Origin: Kitasatospora mediocidica KCTC 9733
GTDB lineage: Bacteria; Actinomycetota; Actinomycetes; Streptomycetales; Streptomycetaceae
NCBI RefSeq assembly: GCF_000744225.1
Contig: NZ_JQLN01000007.1
Location: 992,001 to 1,056,000 of the forward strand
Direction: 5' to 3'
Length of the DNA stretch: 64,000 nt
Below the pieces are notes generated by a model that saw only the letters and a list, made by a program, of their open reading frames with translations, was not told the origin of the DNA and did not search any database. This document shows positions 8,484 to 18,837 of the stretch, piece after piece; position 1 is the stretch's first letter, and every line of letters begins with the position of its first letter. A program made the position numbers and the translations under genes.

Positions 8484-9185
8484 CTAGTCGGTCTTGGCCG
8501 ACGGCTCGGACAGCTCGGCGGCCTCAGTGGGCTGGGTCGGCTGGGTCGGCTCCGCCGGCTCGGCGGGCTGCGCCGTCGACCGGGCGGCCGACTGCTGGTG
8601 CGTGGAGCCGTCCGGGTTGCTGCCGCGGAACGAGAGCAGCACCACCAGGATGCCGCCGCAGACGATCGCGGAGTCCGCGAGGTTGAAGACCGCGAAGTGC
8701 TGGACCGAGATGAAGTCCACCACGTGCCCGCGGAAGACCCCAGGCGCGCGGAACAGCCGGTCGGTGAGGTTGCCCAGCGCCCCGCCCAGCAGCAGGCCCA
8801 GGGCGATCGCCCAGGGCAGGCTGTAGAGCCGGCGGGAGATCCGCCAGATGACCACGATCACGGCGGCGGCGATCAGCGTGAAGACCACCGTCATGGTCTG
8901 GCCCATGCCGAAGGCGGCACCGGGGTTGCGGATCACCTGCAGGGTGACCACGTCGCTGACGATCCTGATCGGCGAGCGGCCCTCCAGCTTGGCCACCACG
9001 GTCAGCTTGCTGACCAGGTCGATCAGATAGGCACAGAACGCGACCGCGAAGAGCACGCCGACCCGGCGTCGGCGCAGCGCGGCCCGCGCGCCGTCCGCGG
9101 CGGTCGCTCCTGCTGCCTCGGCCGGGGCCGGCTCGTCCTGGGTCTGGGGGGAACCTGGGGTACTGATGATCCGCTCCGCTGCCAT
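8484..9185 (-). CDS. lspA: Signal peptidase II (prolipoprotein signal peptidase)
   Basis: A 233-residue aspartic membrane protease that removes signal peptides from diacylglyceryl-modified prolipoproteins. Four membrane helices are seen (about 42-62, 98-115, 122-140 and 172-187). The catalytic pair is Asn-Leu-Thr-Asp142 and Phe-Asn-Leu-Ala-Asp171. A 40-residue Ala/Pro/Glu-rich N-terminus and a 45-residue low-complexity tail of Glu-Pro-Thr-Gln repeats extend it beyond the usual 160-200 residues. First gene of the lspA-rluD-GNAT group. Confidence 0.95.
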   Translation of the reverse strand: MAAERIISTPGSPQTQDEPAPAEAAGATAADGARAALRRRRVGVLFAVAFCAYLIDLVSKLTVVAKLEGRSPIRIVSDVVTLQVIRNPGAAFGMGQTMTVVFTLIAAAVIVVIWRISRRLYSLPWAIALGLLLGGALGNLTDRLFRAPGVFRGHVVDFISVQHFAVFNLADSAIVCGGILVVLLSFRGSNPDGSTHQQSAARSTAQPAEPAEPTQPTQPTEAAELSEPSAKTD

Positions 9186-9260
9186 CTGGGGCCGACGTTA
9201 CGGGGTCGAGCGTACGGCACGCGGTGTGCCGGGCCACCCAGCCCCGTCCCGTTGGAACCG

Positions 9261-9857
9261 TCAGCGGCGCTCCTGCTTGGCCTTGCAGGAGATGCACAGG
9301 GTGGCCCGCGGGAACGCCTGCAGCCGGGCCTTGCCGACCGCCTGCCCGCAGGACTCGCAGACACCGAAGCCGATGCCCTCCAGCCGGACCAGCGCGCGCT
9401 CGGTCTGGCTCAGCATGTCGCGGGCGTTGTTGGCGAGCGAGAGCTCGCTCTCCCGGCTGATGTTCTTCGTCCCGGCGTCCACCTGGTCGTCGCCGGCGCC
9501 GTCGTTGGAGTCGCGCATCAGGCCGGTCAGCGCGGCCTCGGAGGCGTCGATCTCGTCCCGCAGCCGGACCAGCTCGCTGTTGAGCTCGGCGTGCAGCTCG
9601 GCGACCTCCGGGGCGGTCCAGGACTCCTCGCCCGGGCGGACCGGCAGCTCGGCCGGGTCCACCGACTCCGCGCCGCCCGCCGCCGCCCGCGCGCCGCTGC
9701 CCGCGGGGGTGTGATGCCGGCTGGTGCCCGCGCCGCGTCCGGTAGTGGTGCTGGTCTTCCGCCGTGTCGTGGTCACGGAACCCTCCCCTGAGTCGCCTGC
9801 CACGGCCTTCCGGGGCCGCCTGGTGGCGATACCCGCGCCCGTTGCTTTCTCAGCCAT
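9261..9857 (-). CDS. DksA/TraR-family C4 zinc-finger protein
   Basis: A 198-residue protein with a disordered basic, Thr-rich N-terminus (about 1-65), a coiled-coil hairpin (about 80-160) and a C-terminal zinc finger with Cys167, Cys170, Cys188 and Cys191. DksA/TraR proteins insert into the RNA polymerase secondary channel. This actinobacterial form lacks an obvious acidic DksA tip, so the function is inferred from family only. It lies just upstream of lspA with its own candidate promoter. Confidence 0.88.
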   Translation of the reverse strand: MAEKATGAGIATRRPRKAVAGDSGEGSVTTTRRKTSTTTGRGAGTSRHHTPAGSGARAAAGGAESVDPAELPVRPGEESWTAPEVAELHAELNSELVRLRDEIDASEAALTGLMRDSNDGAGDDQVDAGTKNISRESELSLANNARDMLSQTERALVRLEGIGFGVCESCGQAVGKARLQAFPRATLCISCKAKQERR

Positions 9858-9918
9858 GGCTTCGACCCCATCTACGAATGACTCCGGCCAACGGTTCCCG
9901 TCGGCCTCTGGTGCCGGA

Positions 9919-9947
9919 ACGATAATCCTGATCGAATCCGGTCACAA
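9919..9947 (-). promoter_or_regulatory. Putative promoter of the DksA/TraR gene
   Basis: On the minus strand, TTGTGA (9942-9947) and TATCGT (9919-9924) are separated by 17 bp, upstream of the ATG at 9857. The remaining sequence up to the ileS promoter (9950-10110) shows only a doubled CATTGACA (10013-10020 and 10027-10034) with no convincing -10. Confidence 0.4.
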
Positions 9948-10113
9948 CGGGACATACCGACGCCTCGCAGTGATGACACCCGGGCAGCCGCCGACGGTGG
10001 CGGGTGCCCGGGCATTGACAAACCGACATTGACAGGGTTGTGCCCAGATCGTCACTCCCTAACCCCCCGGCGTGGCCGGGCGCCGGCGGCACAATCGGGT
10101 TGCCACCGGTCTG

Positions 10114-10119
10114 TAGACT
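10114..10119 (+). promoter_or_regulatory. Putative -10 box of the ileS leader transcript
   Basis: TAGACT is a good streptomycete -10 and sits just before the first conserved T-box leader bases. No good -35 is seen 16-18 bp upstream, so the assignment rests on position. Confidence 0.35.
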
Positions 10120-10129
10120 GAGCCCGCAA

Positions 10130-10374
10130 GGCGCAGATGGGACGAGTACCGACGTACGCAGCCAGCAGCGACCCGGGGATGGTGCGAGCCCGGGGGTGTG
10201 CGCGGCGGGAAGATCACCCGGAGCCGCCGGAAGAACGGCCCCCCGGCCCAGTAGACCCGGCAGCAAACCCAAGGAGTGGGCCGTCCGAGGTTGGACGGCC
10301 AAGGAGGGTGGTACCGCGGGACGGCAAGCCGTCTCGTCCCTCCGTCGGAAGCCAGTCCACGCATCCGTCGGAGG
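10130..10374 (+). ncRNA. T-box riboswitch (ileS leader)
   Basis: The leader has the order of T-box parts. Stem I begins with the GGACGAGTA element (10140-10148), continues with an AG bulge and a GGATGGTGCGAG distal loop, and returns with GAAGATCA, where ATC at 10213-10215 is the likely isoleucine specifier. A Stem II-like region contains AGTAGA. Stem III is GGCCGTCC/GGACGGCC (about 10279-10300). The invariant T-box GGGTGGTACCGCG spans 10306-10318. Downstream, CCCTCCG (10338-10344) can pair with CGGAGG (10369-10374), the ileS ribosome-binding site. Binding of uncharged tRNA-Ile should therefore free the site, so control looks translational, as known for actinobacterial ileS T-boxes. Confidence 0.92.
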
Positions 10375-10386
10375 TTGACGCCCCGC

Positions 10387-13515
<3,129 letters not shown>

Positions 13516-13527
13516 CCGGTACGGCTA

Positions 13528-13562
13528 GGGCCGCCCCTCGCAGCGCGCGAGGGGCGGCCTTT
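13528..13562 (+). terminator. Terminator of ileS
   Basis: Perfect 12-bp stem (13529-13540 with 13548-13559) and a 7-nt loop followed by TTT, starting 13 nt after the ileS stop codon. Confidence 0.85.
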
Positions 13563-13590
13563 CGCCGTGTGCTCCCCGGAGGCGAACAGC

Positions 13591-13625
13591 AGTGCGCCCC
13601 CACCGCTCAGCGGTGGGGGCGCACT
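13591..13625 (-). terminator. Terminator of divIVA
   Basis: Perfect 17-bp inverted repeat (13591-13607 with 13609-13625) lying 18 nt after the divIVA stop on the minus strand. Together with the ileS terminator it separates two convergent genes. Confidence 0.75.
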
Positions 13626-13643
13626 TCGTGCTGCGTGCGGAGA

Positions 13644-15068
13644 CTAGTTGTCGCCGTCCTCGTCGATGAGGAAGCCGCGCATCGGGGCCGGGGCCTGCTG
13701 CATCGGCTGCATGGGCTGCGGCGGCTGCGGGCGGACCGAGGCCATCGGCTGGGTCATCCCGGCCGGGGCCATCTGCGGAGCACCGTTGCCCTGGCTGCCG
13801 AAGCCGCCCTGACCGTTGCCGCCGCCGAAGGACTGGTTCCCACCGAAGGACTGGTTGCCACCGAAGGAGGGCTGGCCACCACCGAACGACGGGCTGCTCA
13901 TCGAGCCGGCACCGGACTGCGACATCGACGACGCGGCCGGCGGCAGCGAAGCGGTGGCGGGGATCCGCGGCGGGGCGAGCGAGTCGTCCGCCTGCGACTC
14001 CAGCTGGCGCAGCTGGGTCTCCAGGTAGGACTTCAGGCGGGTGCGGTACTCGCGCTCGAAGGCGCGCAGGTCCTCGACCTTGCGCTCCAGCGTGGCGCGG
14101 GCGGACTCCAGGGAGCCCATCGCCACGCGGTGCTTCTCCTGCGCGTCCCGCTCCAGGGCGTCGGCCTTGGCACGGGCGTCGCGCTCCAGACCCTCGGCGC
14201 GGCTGCGCGCCTCACCGACGATCTTGTTGGCCTCGGAACGGGCCTCGGAGATCGCCTGGTCGGCGGTCTGCTGCGCGAGTGCGAGGACGCGGGCGGCACT
14301 GTCGCCACCGGGACCCTGCTGCTGCATGGGGCCGCCGCCGAGCGGGCCGCCGAGCTGCTGACCCATCGGGCCGCCCATCGGGGCGAGCTGCTGCTGGCCG
14401 CCCATGGTGCCCATCTGCTGCTGGCCCATCTGACCCTGCATCGGGCCACCCTGGCCGGGCATCTGGCCCTGCATCGGGCCGCCCATCGGCTGCAGCATCT
14501 GGCCGCCCATCGGCTGCACCAGCTGCTGCTGGCCGCCCATGGTCTGGTGCTGCTGCTGCATCGGGTTGCCCTGGTGCTGCTGCATCTGGTTGCCCTGGCC
14601 GGGCATCTGCTGCTGCATCGGGTTGCCCTGGCCGGGCATCTGGCCCTGCATCGGGCCGCCCTGACCAGGCATCTGGCCCTGCTGCTGCATGGGGTTGCCC
14701 TGGCCGGGCGGAAGCTGCGGGGCACCGGACGGCAGGCCGAGCGGCTGGCCGCCCATCTGCTGCTGGTTGCCCATCTGCTGTCCCGGGCCCTGCTGGCCGG
14801 GGACCGGCGGGCCGGATATGGCAGCGGGAACGGGAGCACCGGGACGCTGGTCCTGGGGCTGCTCCTTGCGCATGTTCGCCTGGTTCTGCGCTGCGGCACG
14901 AGTCGCGGCGGCCAGCTTGGCGCGCAGGTCCTCGTTCTCGCGGAGCAGTCGGGTCAGCTCGGCTTCGACCTCGTCGAGGAAGGCATCGACCTCGTCCTCG
15001 TCATAGCCTTCACGCAACCGGACGGTCGTGAACTGCTTGTTCCGAACGTCCTCGGGGGTCAACGGCAT
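13644..15068 (-). CDS. divIVA: Polar growth protein DivIVA (Wag31)
   Basis: A 474-residue coiled-coil protein that marks hyphal tips and organises polar wall growth. The N-terminus Met-Pro-Leu-Thr-Pro-Glu-Asp-Val-Arg-Asn-Lys-Gln-Phe and the first coiled coil (to about 60) are the membrane-binding DivIVA domain. Residues about 75-245 are a long Gln/Gly/Met/Pro stretch with repeated 'MPGQG-PMQ' units. A second coiled coil (about 250-345) and a Gly/Ser/Pro-rich tail follow. The PQG-rich linker is a known streptomycete trait, here strongly repetitive. The ATG at 15068 follows GAGGTGAAGAG. Last gene of the ftsZ-distal group yggS-sepF-yggT-divIVA. Confidence 0.95.
   Translation of the reverse strand: MPLTPEDVRNKQFTTVRLREGYDEDEVDAFLDEVEAELTRLLRENEDLRAKLAAATRAAAQNQANMRKEQPQDQRPGAPVPAAISGPPVPGQQGPGQQMGNQQQMGGQPLGLPSGAPQLPPGQGNPMQQQGQMPGQGGPMQGQMPGQGNPMQQQMPGQGNQMQQHQGNPMQQQHQTMGGQQQLVQPMGGQMLQPMGGPMQGQMPGQGGPMQGQMGQQQMGTMGGQQQLAPMGGPMGQQLGGPLGGGPMQQQGPGGDSAARVLALAQQTADQAISEARSEANKIVGEARSRAEGLERDARAKADALERDAQEKHRVAMGSLESARATLERKVEDLRAFEREYRTRLKSYLETQLRQLESQADDSLAPPRIPATASLPPAASSMSQSGAGSMSSPSFGGGQPSFGGNQSFGGNQSFGGGNGQGGFGSQGNGAPQMAPAGMTQPMASVRPQPPQPMQPMQQAPAPMRGFLIDEDGDN
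14290..14790. repeat. Imperfect repeats encoding the Gln/Gly/Met-rich DivIVA linker
   Basis: Blocks such as CATCTGGCCCTGCATCGGGC recur (near 14460 and 14638), with many CTGCTG and GGGCAT units between them, all in frame within divIVA. Such repeats can change length by slippage or recombination, so copy number may differ between strains. Confidence 0.7.
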
Positions 15069-15117
15069 CTCTTCACCTCAACGTGATCGTCGGCACACTG
15101 GCATCCTGCCGCATCGC

Positions 15118-15408
15118 TCACCACGGCAGACGCTGCACGAGCGAGATCAGGACATACACAATGATCATCAGTACGAAGAAGGACAGGTCGAGCGCCACGC
15201 CCCCGAGACGCAACGGCGGAATGAACCGCCGAAGAAGCTTCAGTGGTGGATCCGTGACAGTGTACGTGGCCTCCAGGACCACGACCACGGCCTTCCCGGG
15301 ATGCCACGAACGGGCAAACTGGAAGACCCAGTCCATGACCAGGCGGAACAGCAGAATCACCAGGAAGACGGTCAGTGCGTAGTAGAGCACTGCCCCCACG
15401 ATCCCCAT
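15118..15408 (-). CDS. yggT: YggT family membrane protein (YlmG)
   Basis: A 96-residue protein with two hydrophobic segments (about 3-25 and 68-92) and the conserved Pro-Leu-Arg-Leu-Gly-Gly-x-Ala-Leu-Asp motif of YggT/YlmG. The ATG at 15408 follows GGAGAGGG; the 16 extra residues possible upstream are not conserved in type. It lies between sepF and divIVA, the standard Gram-positive ylm order. The role is associated with division and membrane organisation but is not defined. Confidence 0.88.
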   Translation of the reverse strand: MGIVGAVLYYALTVFLVILLFRLVMDWVFQFARSWHPGKAVVVVLEATYTVTDPPLKLLRRFIPPLRLGGVALDLSFFVLMIIVYVLISLVQRLPW

Positions 15409-15494
15409 CGGGTATCCCTCTCCAGGTTCATCCGGTGCTGCTTGCCGCTTGGTCACTCACTGTCAGACGTTCCACACATGACGTCGTGGCCGGG

Positions 15495-16091
15495 TCAGCT
15501 CTGGTTGAAGAACCCACCCTCGGCGATCCGTGCCTTGTCCTCCGCCGTGACATCGACGTTAGCAGGCGACAGCAGGAACACCTTCTGCGTCACTCGTTCA
15601 ATGCTGCCGTGCAGACCGAAGACGAGTCCAGCCGCGAAGTCTACGAGCCGCTTCGCGTCGGTGTCGTCCATCTCGGTCAGATTCATGATCACCGGGGTCC
15701 CGCCGCGGAACTGTTCCCCGATGGTACGGGCCTCGTTGTAGGTCCGAGGGTGCAGCGTGGTGATGCGGTAGGACTCTCGCTCGTTCACGACCTTGGGCAT
15801 GATCACCGGCGCGCTCTTCTCCAGGTTCTGACGGCGTTCGGGTGTGATGGACGACACGGGGGCCATCCTCGGCTCCTGCCGGATCGGCACCGCCGCCGGC
15901 ACCGGCTGGGGCGCGATCGAGGCAACCTGCGCCGGGGGAGCCGCTGGTCGCGGGATGTCCTCGGTACGCCCGGTCCGGATCGGCTCGGGGTCCGTGTCGT
16001 AGTCGTCGTCCGGGTCGTAACCCTGACCGTCGTACGTCTCGTCCTCCACGAGGCCGAGGTAGACCGCCATCTTGCGCATTGCGCCGGCCAT
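15495..16091 (-). CDS. sepF: Cell division protein SepF
   Basis: A 198-residue protein with an N-terminal amphipathic membrane-targeting helix (Met-Arg-Lys-Met-Ala-Val-Tyr-Leu-Gly-Leu), an acidic and Pro/Ala-rich linker (about 18-100) and the C-terminal SepF domain (about 105-190) that binds the FtsZ tail and forms rings. As actinobacteria lack FtsA, SepF is the main Z-ring membrane anchor. A candidate promoter precedes it, so it may be expressed apart from ftsZ. Confidence 0.95.
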   Translation of the reverse strand: MAGAMRKMAVYLGLVEDETYDGQGYDPDDDYDTDPEPIRTGRTEDIPRPAAPPAQVASIAPQPVPAAVPIRQEPRMAPVSSITPERRQNLEKSAPVIMPKVVNERESYRITTLHPRTYNEARTIGEQFRGGTPVIMNLTEMDDTDAKRLVDFAAGLVFGLHGSIERVTQKVFLLSPANVDVTAEDKARIAEGGFFNQS

Positions 16092-16211
16092 GCTCCTGTC
16101 CTCCGCTCTGTGGTGGATCAGCCCGTCACCGGCCAGACCCCGCAGTACCGGTACTCCTTCGAGTACGGTGGGAGCTGCGGGACCGCGGTCCGCTCACGGT
16201 CTGTCAGGCCG

Positions 16212-16239
16212 CAGCTACGTTCAGCCGACAATCTGTCAA
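16212..16239 (-). promoter_or_regulatory. Putative sepF promoter
   Basis: Minus-strand TTGACA (16234-16239) and TAGCTG (16212-16217) lie 16 bp apart in the 256-bp gap between yggS and sepF. The -35 is a consensus match; the -10 lacks the final T. Confidence 0.5.
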
Positions 16240-16288
16240 TCCGTGCGCGTGGCCGCGGACATACGATCCACGATTGGTTGGCATCCTC

Positions 16289-16322
16289 AGGACGAATCAT
16301 TGTTTTGTCCTGATTTGTCCTG
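16289..16322. repeat. TTTGTCCTG repeat cluster between yggS and sepF
   Basis: TTTGTCCTG occurs at 16304-16312 and 16314-16322, one DNA turn apart, and an inverted near-copy CAGGACGAA lies at 16289-16297. The inverted pair could form a 9-bp hairpin just after the yggS stop, or the set could bind a regulator upstream of the sepF promoter. Confidence 0.45.
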
Positions 16323-16347
16323 CAGTCTGATCTACTACCCGGTGACG

Positions 16348-17100
16348 TTACCCGAGCGGTGACCGCACTCCGAGCACCGCCGTACCGACGCGTACATGTG
16401 TCGCTCCGGCGGCCACGGCCTGCTCAAGGTCACCACTCATCCCTGCGGAAACCATCGTGGCAGCAGGATGGGTCGCGCGTACGGCGGTTGAGATTTCCGC
16501 CAGGCGCGTAAACGCGGCCGCGGGATCGCCGGCCAACGGACCGGCGAGCGGAGCGACCGTCATCACACCGTCCAGGCGCAGCCCGGGCGTGTCGGCGATG
16601 GCGTCGGCCAGCGCGAGCACGTCCTCGGGGGCGACCCCGGCCCGGCCCTCGCCCTCGCCCGCCTCCTTGTCCAGTGCCACCTGGACCAGGCAGCCCAGCT
16701 CCGGGCGTTCGGCCCGGAGTACGGCGCCGGAGAGTGCCTCGACCAGCCGCAGCCGGTCCACCGAGTGCACGTGGTCCGCGTAGCCGACCACCGAGCGCAC
16801 CTTGTTGGTCTGCAGCTGGCCGACGAAGTGCCAGGTCAGCGGCAGGTCAGCACAGTCAGCCGCCTTGGGGGCGGCGTCCTGGTCGCGGTTCTCGGCCACC
16901 TCGCGGACTCCGAGGGAGGCCAGCAGCCGGGTGTCGGAGGCCGGGTAGGTCTTGGTGACCACGACCAGGGTCACCTCCGAGCGCGGCCGTCCGGCAGCCG
17001 CGCAGGCCGCGTCGATCCGGCGCTCCACGGCGTCGAGCCCGGAGCGCAGCTCGGCCAGCCGGCCCGCCGCCGGGAACTCCCGGTCCTGGTGGTTCGTCAT
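16348..17100 (-). CDS. yggS: YggS/PROSC family PLP-binding protein
   Basis: A 250-residue alanine-racemase-fold protein for pyridoxal phosphate homeostasis. The PLP lysine is Lys50 in Val-Val-Val-Thr-Lys-Thr-Tyr. The ATG at 17100 gives the N-terminus expected for the family; starts further upstream would cross the hairpin at 17146-17198. In streptomycetes this gene (ylmE) normally follows ylmD, which is missing here. Confidence 0.93.
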   Translation of the reverse strand: MTNHQDREFPAAGRLAELRSGLDAVERRIDAACAAAGRPRSEVTLVVVTKTYPASDTRLLASLGVREVAENRDQDAAPKAADCADLPLTWHFVGQLQTNKVRSVVGYADHVHSVDRLRLVEALSGAVLRAERPELGCLVQVALDKEAGEGEGRAGVAPEDVLALADAIADTPGLRLDGVMTVAPLAGPLAGDPAAAFTRLAEISTAVRATHPAATMVSAGMSGDLEQAVAAGATHVRVGTAVLGVRSPLG

Positions 17101-17145
17101 CTTGTTCGGTTCCCAACTCACTACTCGTACCGGCGCGCGCATCAC

Positions 17146-17198
17146 GCCAAGGTGCCCGCCCTCCGACACCTTCAGTGTCGAACGGCGGGCACCTTGGC
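17146..17198 (-). terminator. Large hairpin after ftsZ
   Basis: A 15-bp perfect outer stem (17146-17160 with 17184-17198), a 3x3 internal loop and a 6-bp inner stem (17164-17169 with 17175-17180). It begins 52 nt after the ftsZ stop and ends 46 nt before the yggS start. No U-run follows. It is the likely ftsZ transcript end or an mRNA-stabilising element. Confidence 0.6.
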
Positions 17199-17250
17199 CC
17201 TGCAAAAGTATTTCTTATGACCGCGAGCCGCGCTCCGTCGAGCCGGACTG

Positions 17251-18450
17251 CTACTTGAGGAAGTCCGGCACGTCGAGCTCCTCGGCCGCGCTCTCCACGT
17301 AGAGCGGCCGGGCCGGCTGCGCCTGCGGCGGGACCGGGGTCGGGGCGCTCTCGGCCTTCGCGGAGGAGTTGTTCTCCTCCGAACGGCCCGTCACCGAGCC
17401 CATGCCGCCGTACGGCCGGGTGGCCGGGCGCTCCGGGCGCTCGGGGGTGGCCGCCGCGGCCGGGGTCGACTTGACCACCGGGTCGCGGACGATGGCCGGC
17501 GGCTGGCCGCCGTCGAAGCCGGCGGCGATCACGGTGACCCGCACCTCGTCGCCGAGCGCGTCGTCGATGACCGCGCCGAAGATGATGTTGGCCTCGGGGT
17601 GCGCGGCCTCGCTGACCAGCTGCGCCGACTCGTTGATCTCGAAGAGACCGAGGTCGGAGCCGCCGGAGATGGAGAGCAGCACGCCGCGTGCGCCGTCGAT
17701 CGAGGCCTCCAGGAGCGGCGAGGAGATGGCCATGATGGCCGCCGCCTTCGCGCGGTCCTCGCCCCTGGCCGAGCCGATCCCCATCAGGGCCGAGCCGGCG
17801 TCCGACATGACCGACTTCACGTCGGCGAAGTCGAGGTTGATCAGACCGGGCGTGGTGATCAGGTCGGTGATGCCCTGGACGCCCGAGAGCAGCACCTGGT
17901 CGGCGGAGCGGAACGCGTCCAGCACGCTGACCTGGCGGTCCGAGATGGACAGCAGCCGGTCGTTCGGAATGACGATGAGGGTGTCCACCTCCTCGCGCAG
18001 TCCGGCGATGCCGTCCTCGGCCTGGTTCGCCCGGCGGCGGCCCTCGAAGGTGAAGGGGCGGGTGACCACGCCGATGGTGAGCGCGCCGAGCGAACGGGCG
18101 ATGTTGGCCACGACGGGAGCGCCACCGGTTCCGGTGCCGCCGCCCTCGCCGGCCGTCACGAAGACCATGTCGGCCCCCTTGAGGACCTCCTCGATCTCCT
18201 CGCGGTGGTCCTCGGCGGCCTTGCGGCCGACCTCGGGGTTGGCTCCGGCGCCGAGGCCCCGGGTGAGTTCACGGCCCACGTCGAGCTTGACGTCGGCGTC
18301 GCTCATCAGGAGGGCCTGCGCATCGGTGTTGATCGCGATGAACTCGACGCCCTTGAGACCGACCTCGATCATCCGGTTGATGGCGTTGACACCACCGCCG
18401 CCGATACCGACGACCTTGATGACTGCGAGGTAGTTCTGCGGTGCTGCCAC
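17251..18450 (-). CDS. ftsZ: Cell division GTPase FtsZ
   Basis: A 399-residue tubulin homologue that forms the Z-ring. The nucleotide loop Gly-Gly-Gly-Thr-Gly-Thr-Gly is at 103-109, the T7 loop Asn-Leu-Asp-Phe-Ala-Asp near 205, then a Pro/Ala-rich linker and the SepF/FtsW-binding tail ending Leu-Asp-Val-Pro-Asp-Phe-Leu-Lys. The GTG at 18450 behind GAGAGG gives the classic length; the frame open further upstream is leader sequence. A 387-bp promoter region separates it from ftsQ, so ftsZ can be expressed apart from the wall genes, as needed for sporulation septation. Confidence 0.97.
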   Translation of the reverse strand: MAAPQNYLAVIKVVGIGGGGVNAINRMIEVGLKGVEFIAINTDAQALLMSDADVKLDVGRELTRGLGAGANPEVGRKAAEDHREEIEEVLKGADMVFVTAGEGGGTGTGGAPVVANIARSLGALTIGVVTRPFTFEGRRRANQAEDGIAGLREEVDTLIVIPNDRLLSISDRQVSVLDAFRSADQVLLSGVQGITDLITTPGLINLDFADVKSVMSDAGSALMGIGSARGEDRAKAAAIMAISSPLLEASIDGARGVLLSISGGSDLGLFEINESAQLVSEAAHPEANIIFGAVIDDALGDEVRVTVIAAGFDGGQPPAIVRDPVVKSTPAAAATPERPERPATRPYGGMGSVTGRSEENNSSAKAESAPTPVPPQAQPARPLYVESAAEELDVPDFLK

Positions 18451-18837
18451 GTCGAAGGCCTCTCGCCTCGAATTTCCGGGTCGGCTCCCAGGGGTCATGG
18501 AAACCGACGGATGTCGATGGGTGGGGAGCCCGGTTCCTGACTGAATGTCCGAAATGGAGACCGCCGACCCGAACCCTAAACTTGACGTTGAGGGTTCACA
18601 CTGCATCGATACAAGATCACTGAAGACACATCAGATCACTGCCGGACACAGCCTGGTGACAGGACACTAAGTCGCGGCGGGCCCGTGTTCAACGAACACG
18701 CCCGAGCTTCCCTTTTTTCTTTTGAGCCTATGTGATCATCAACCGGCGACAAGAACCGGGGTAGCCACCCAGGGTCGGGGAATCACCGACGGCTAGTCAA
18801 TGGTTCCCCCAAGGAGCAAAACCTACCTGATTTCGGA
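18451..18837 (-). promoter_or_regulatory. ftsZ regulatory region with three putative promoters and GACAC motifs
   Basis: On the minus strand, three -35/-10 pairs are seen: TTGTCG (18747-18752) with TAGGCT (18725-18730), 16 bp apart; TTGAAC (18687-18692) with TAGTGT (18664-18669), 17 bp; and TGTGAA (18595-18600) with TAGGGT (18573-18578), 16 bp. Read on the plus strand, GACAC occurs at 18625-18629, 18645-18649 and 18663-18667, the last overlapping the middle -10. GACAC is the core of WhiA sites, and ftsZ is a known WhiA/WhiB target in Streptomyces. An inverted repeat AACCCT(N13)AGGGTT at 18572-18596 covers the proximal -10. An A-rich tract (minus strand, about 18709-18724) could act as an UP element. 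Confidence 0.65.

Noticed and set aside
10013..10034. Doubled CATTGACA as a strong ileS promoter
   Set aside because: Both copies contain a consensus TTGACA but no -10 lies 16-18 bp downstream on either reading, and the T-box leader begins about 100 bp later.
17103..17205. Extended N-terminus of yggS from 17205
   Set aside because: It would translate through the 15-bp hairpin and is unlike the family start; the ATG at 17100 fits.
18451..18606. Extended N-terminus of ftsZ from 18606
   Set aside because: The upstream codons lie in the promoter region. The GTG at 18450 behind GAGAGG gives the normal 399-residue protein.
18683..18720. Hairpin CGTGTTC-AAC-GAACACG followed by a T-run on the plus strand, as a terminator
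   Set aside because: No plus-strand gene precedes it. On the minus strand the T-run is an A-tract upstream and the repeat forms the -35 of an ftsZ promoter.
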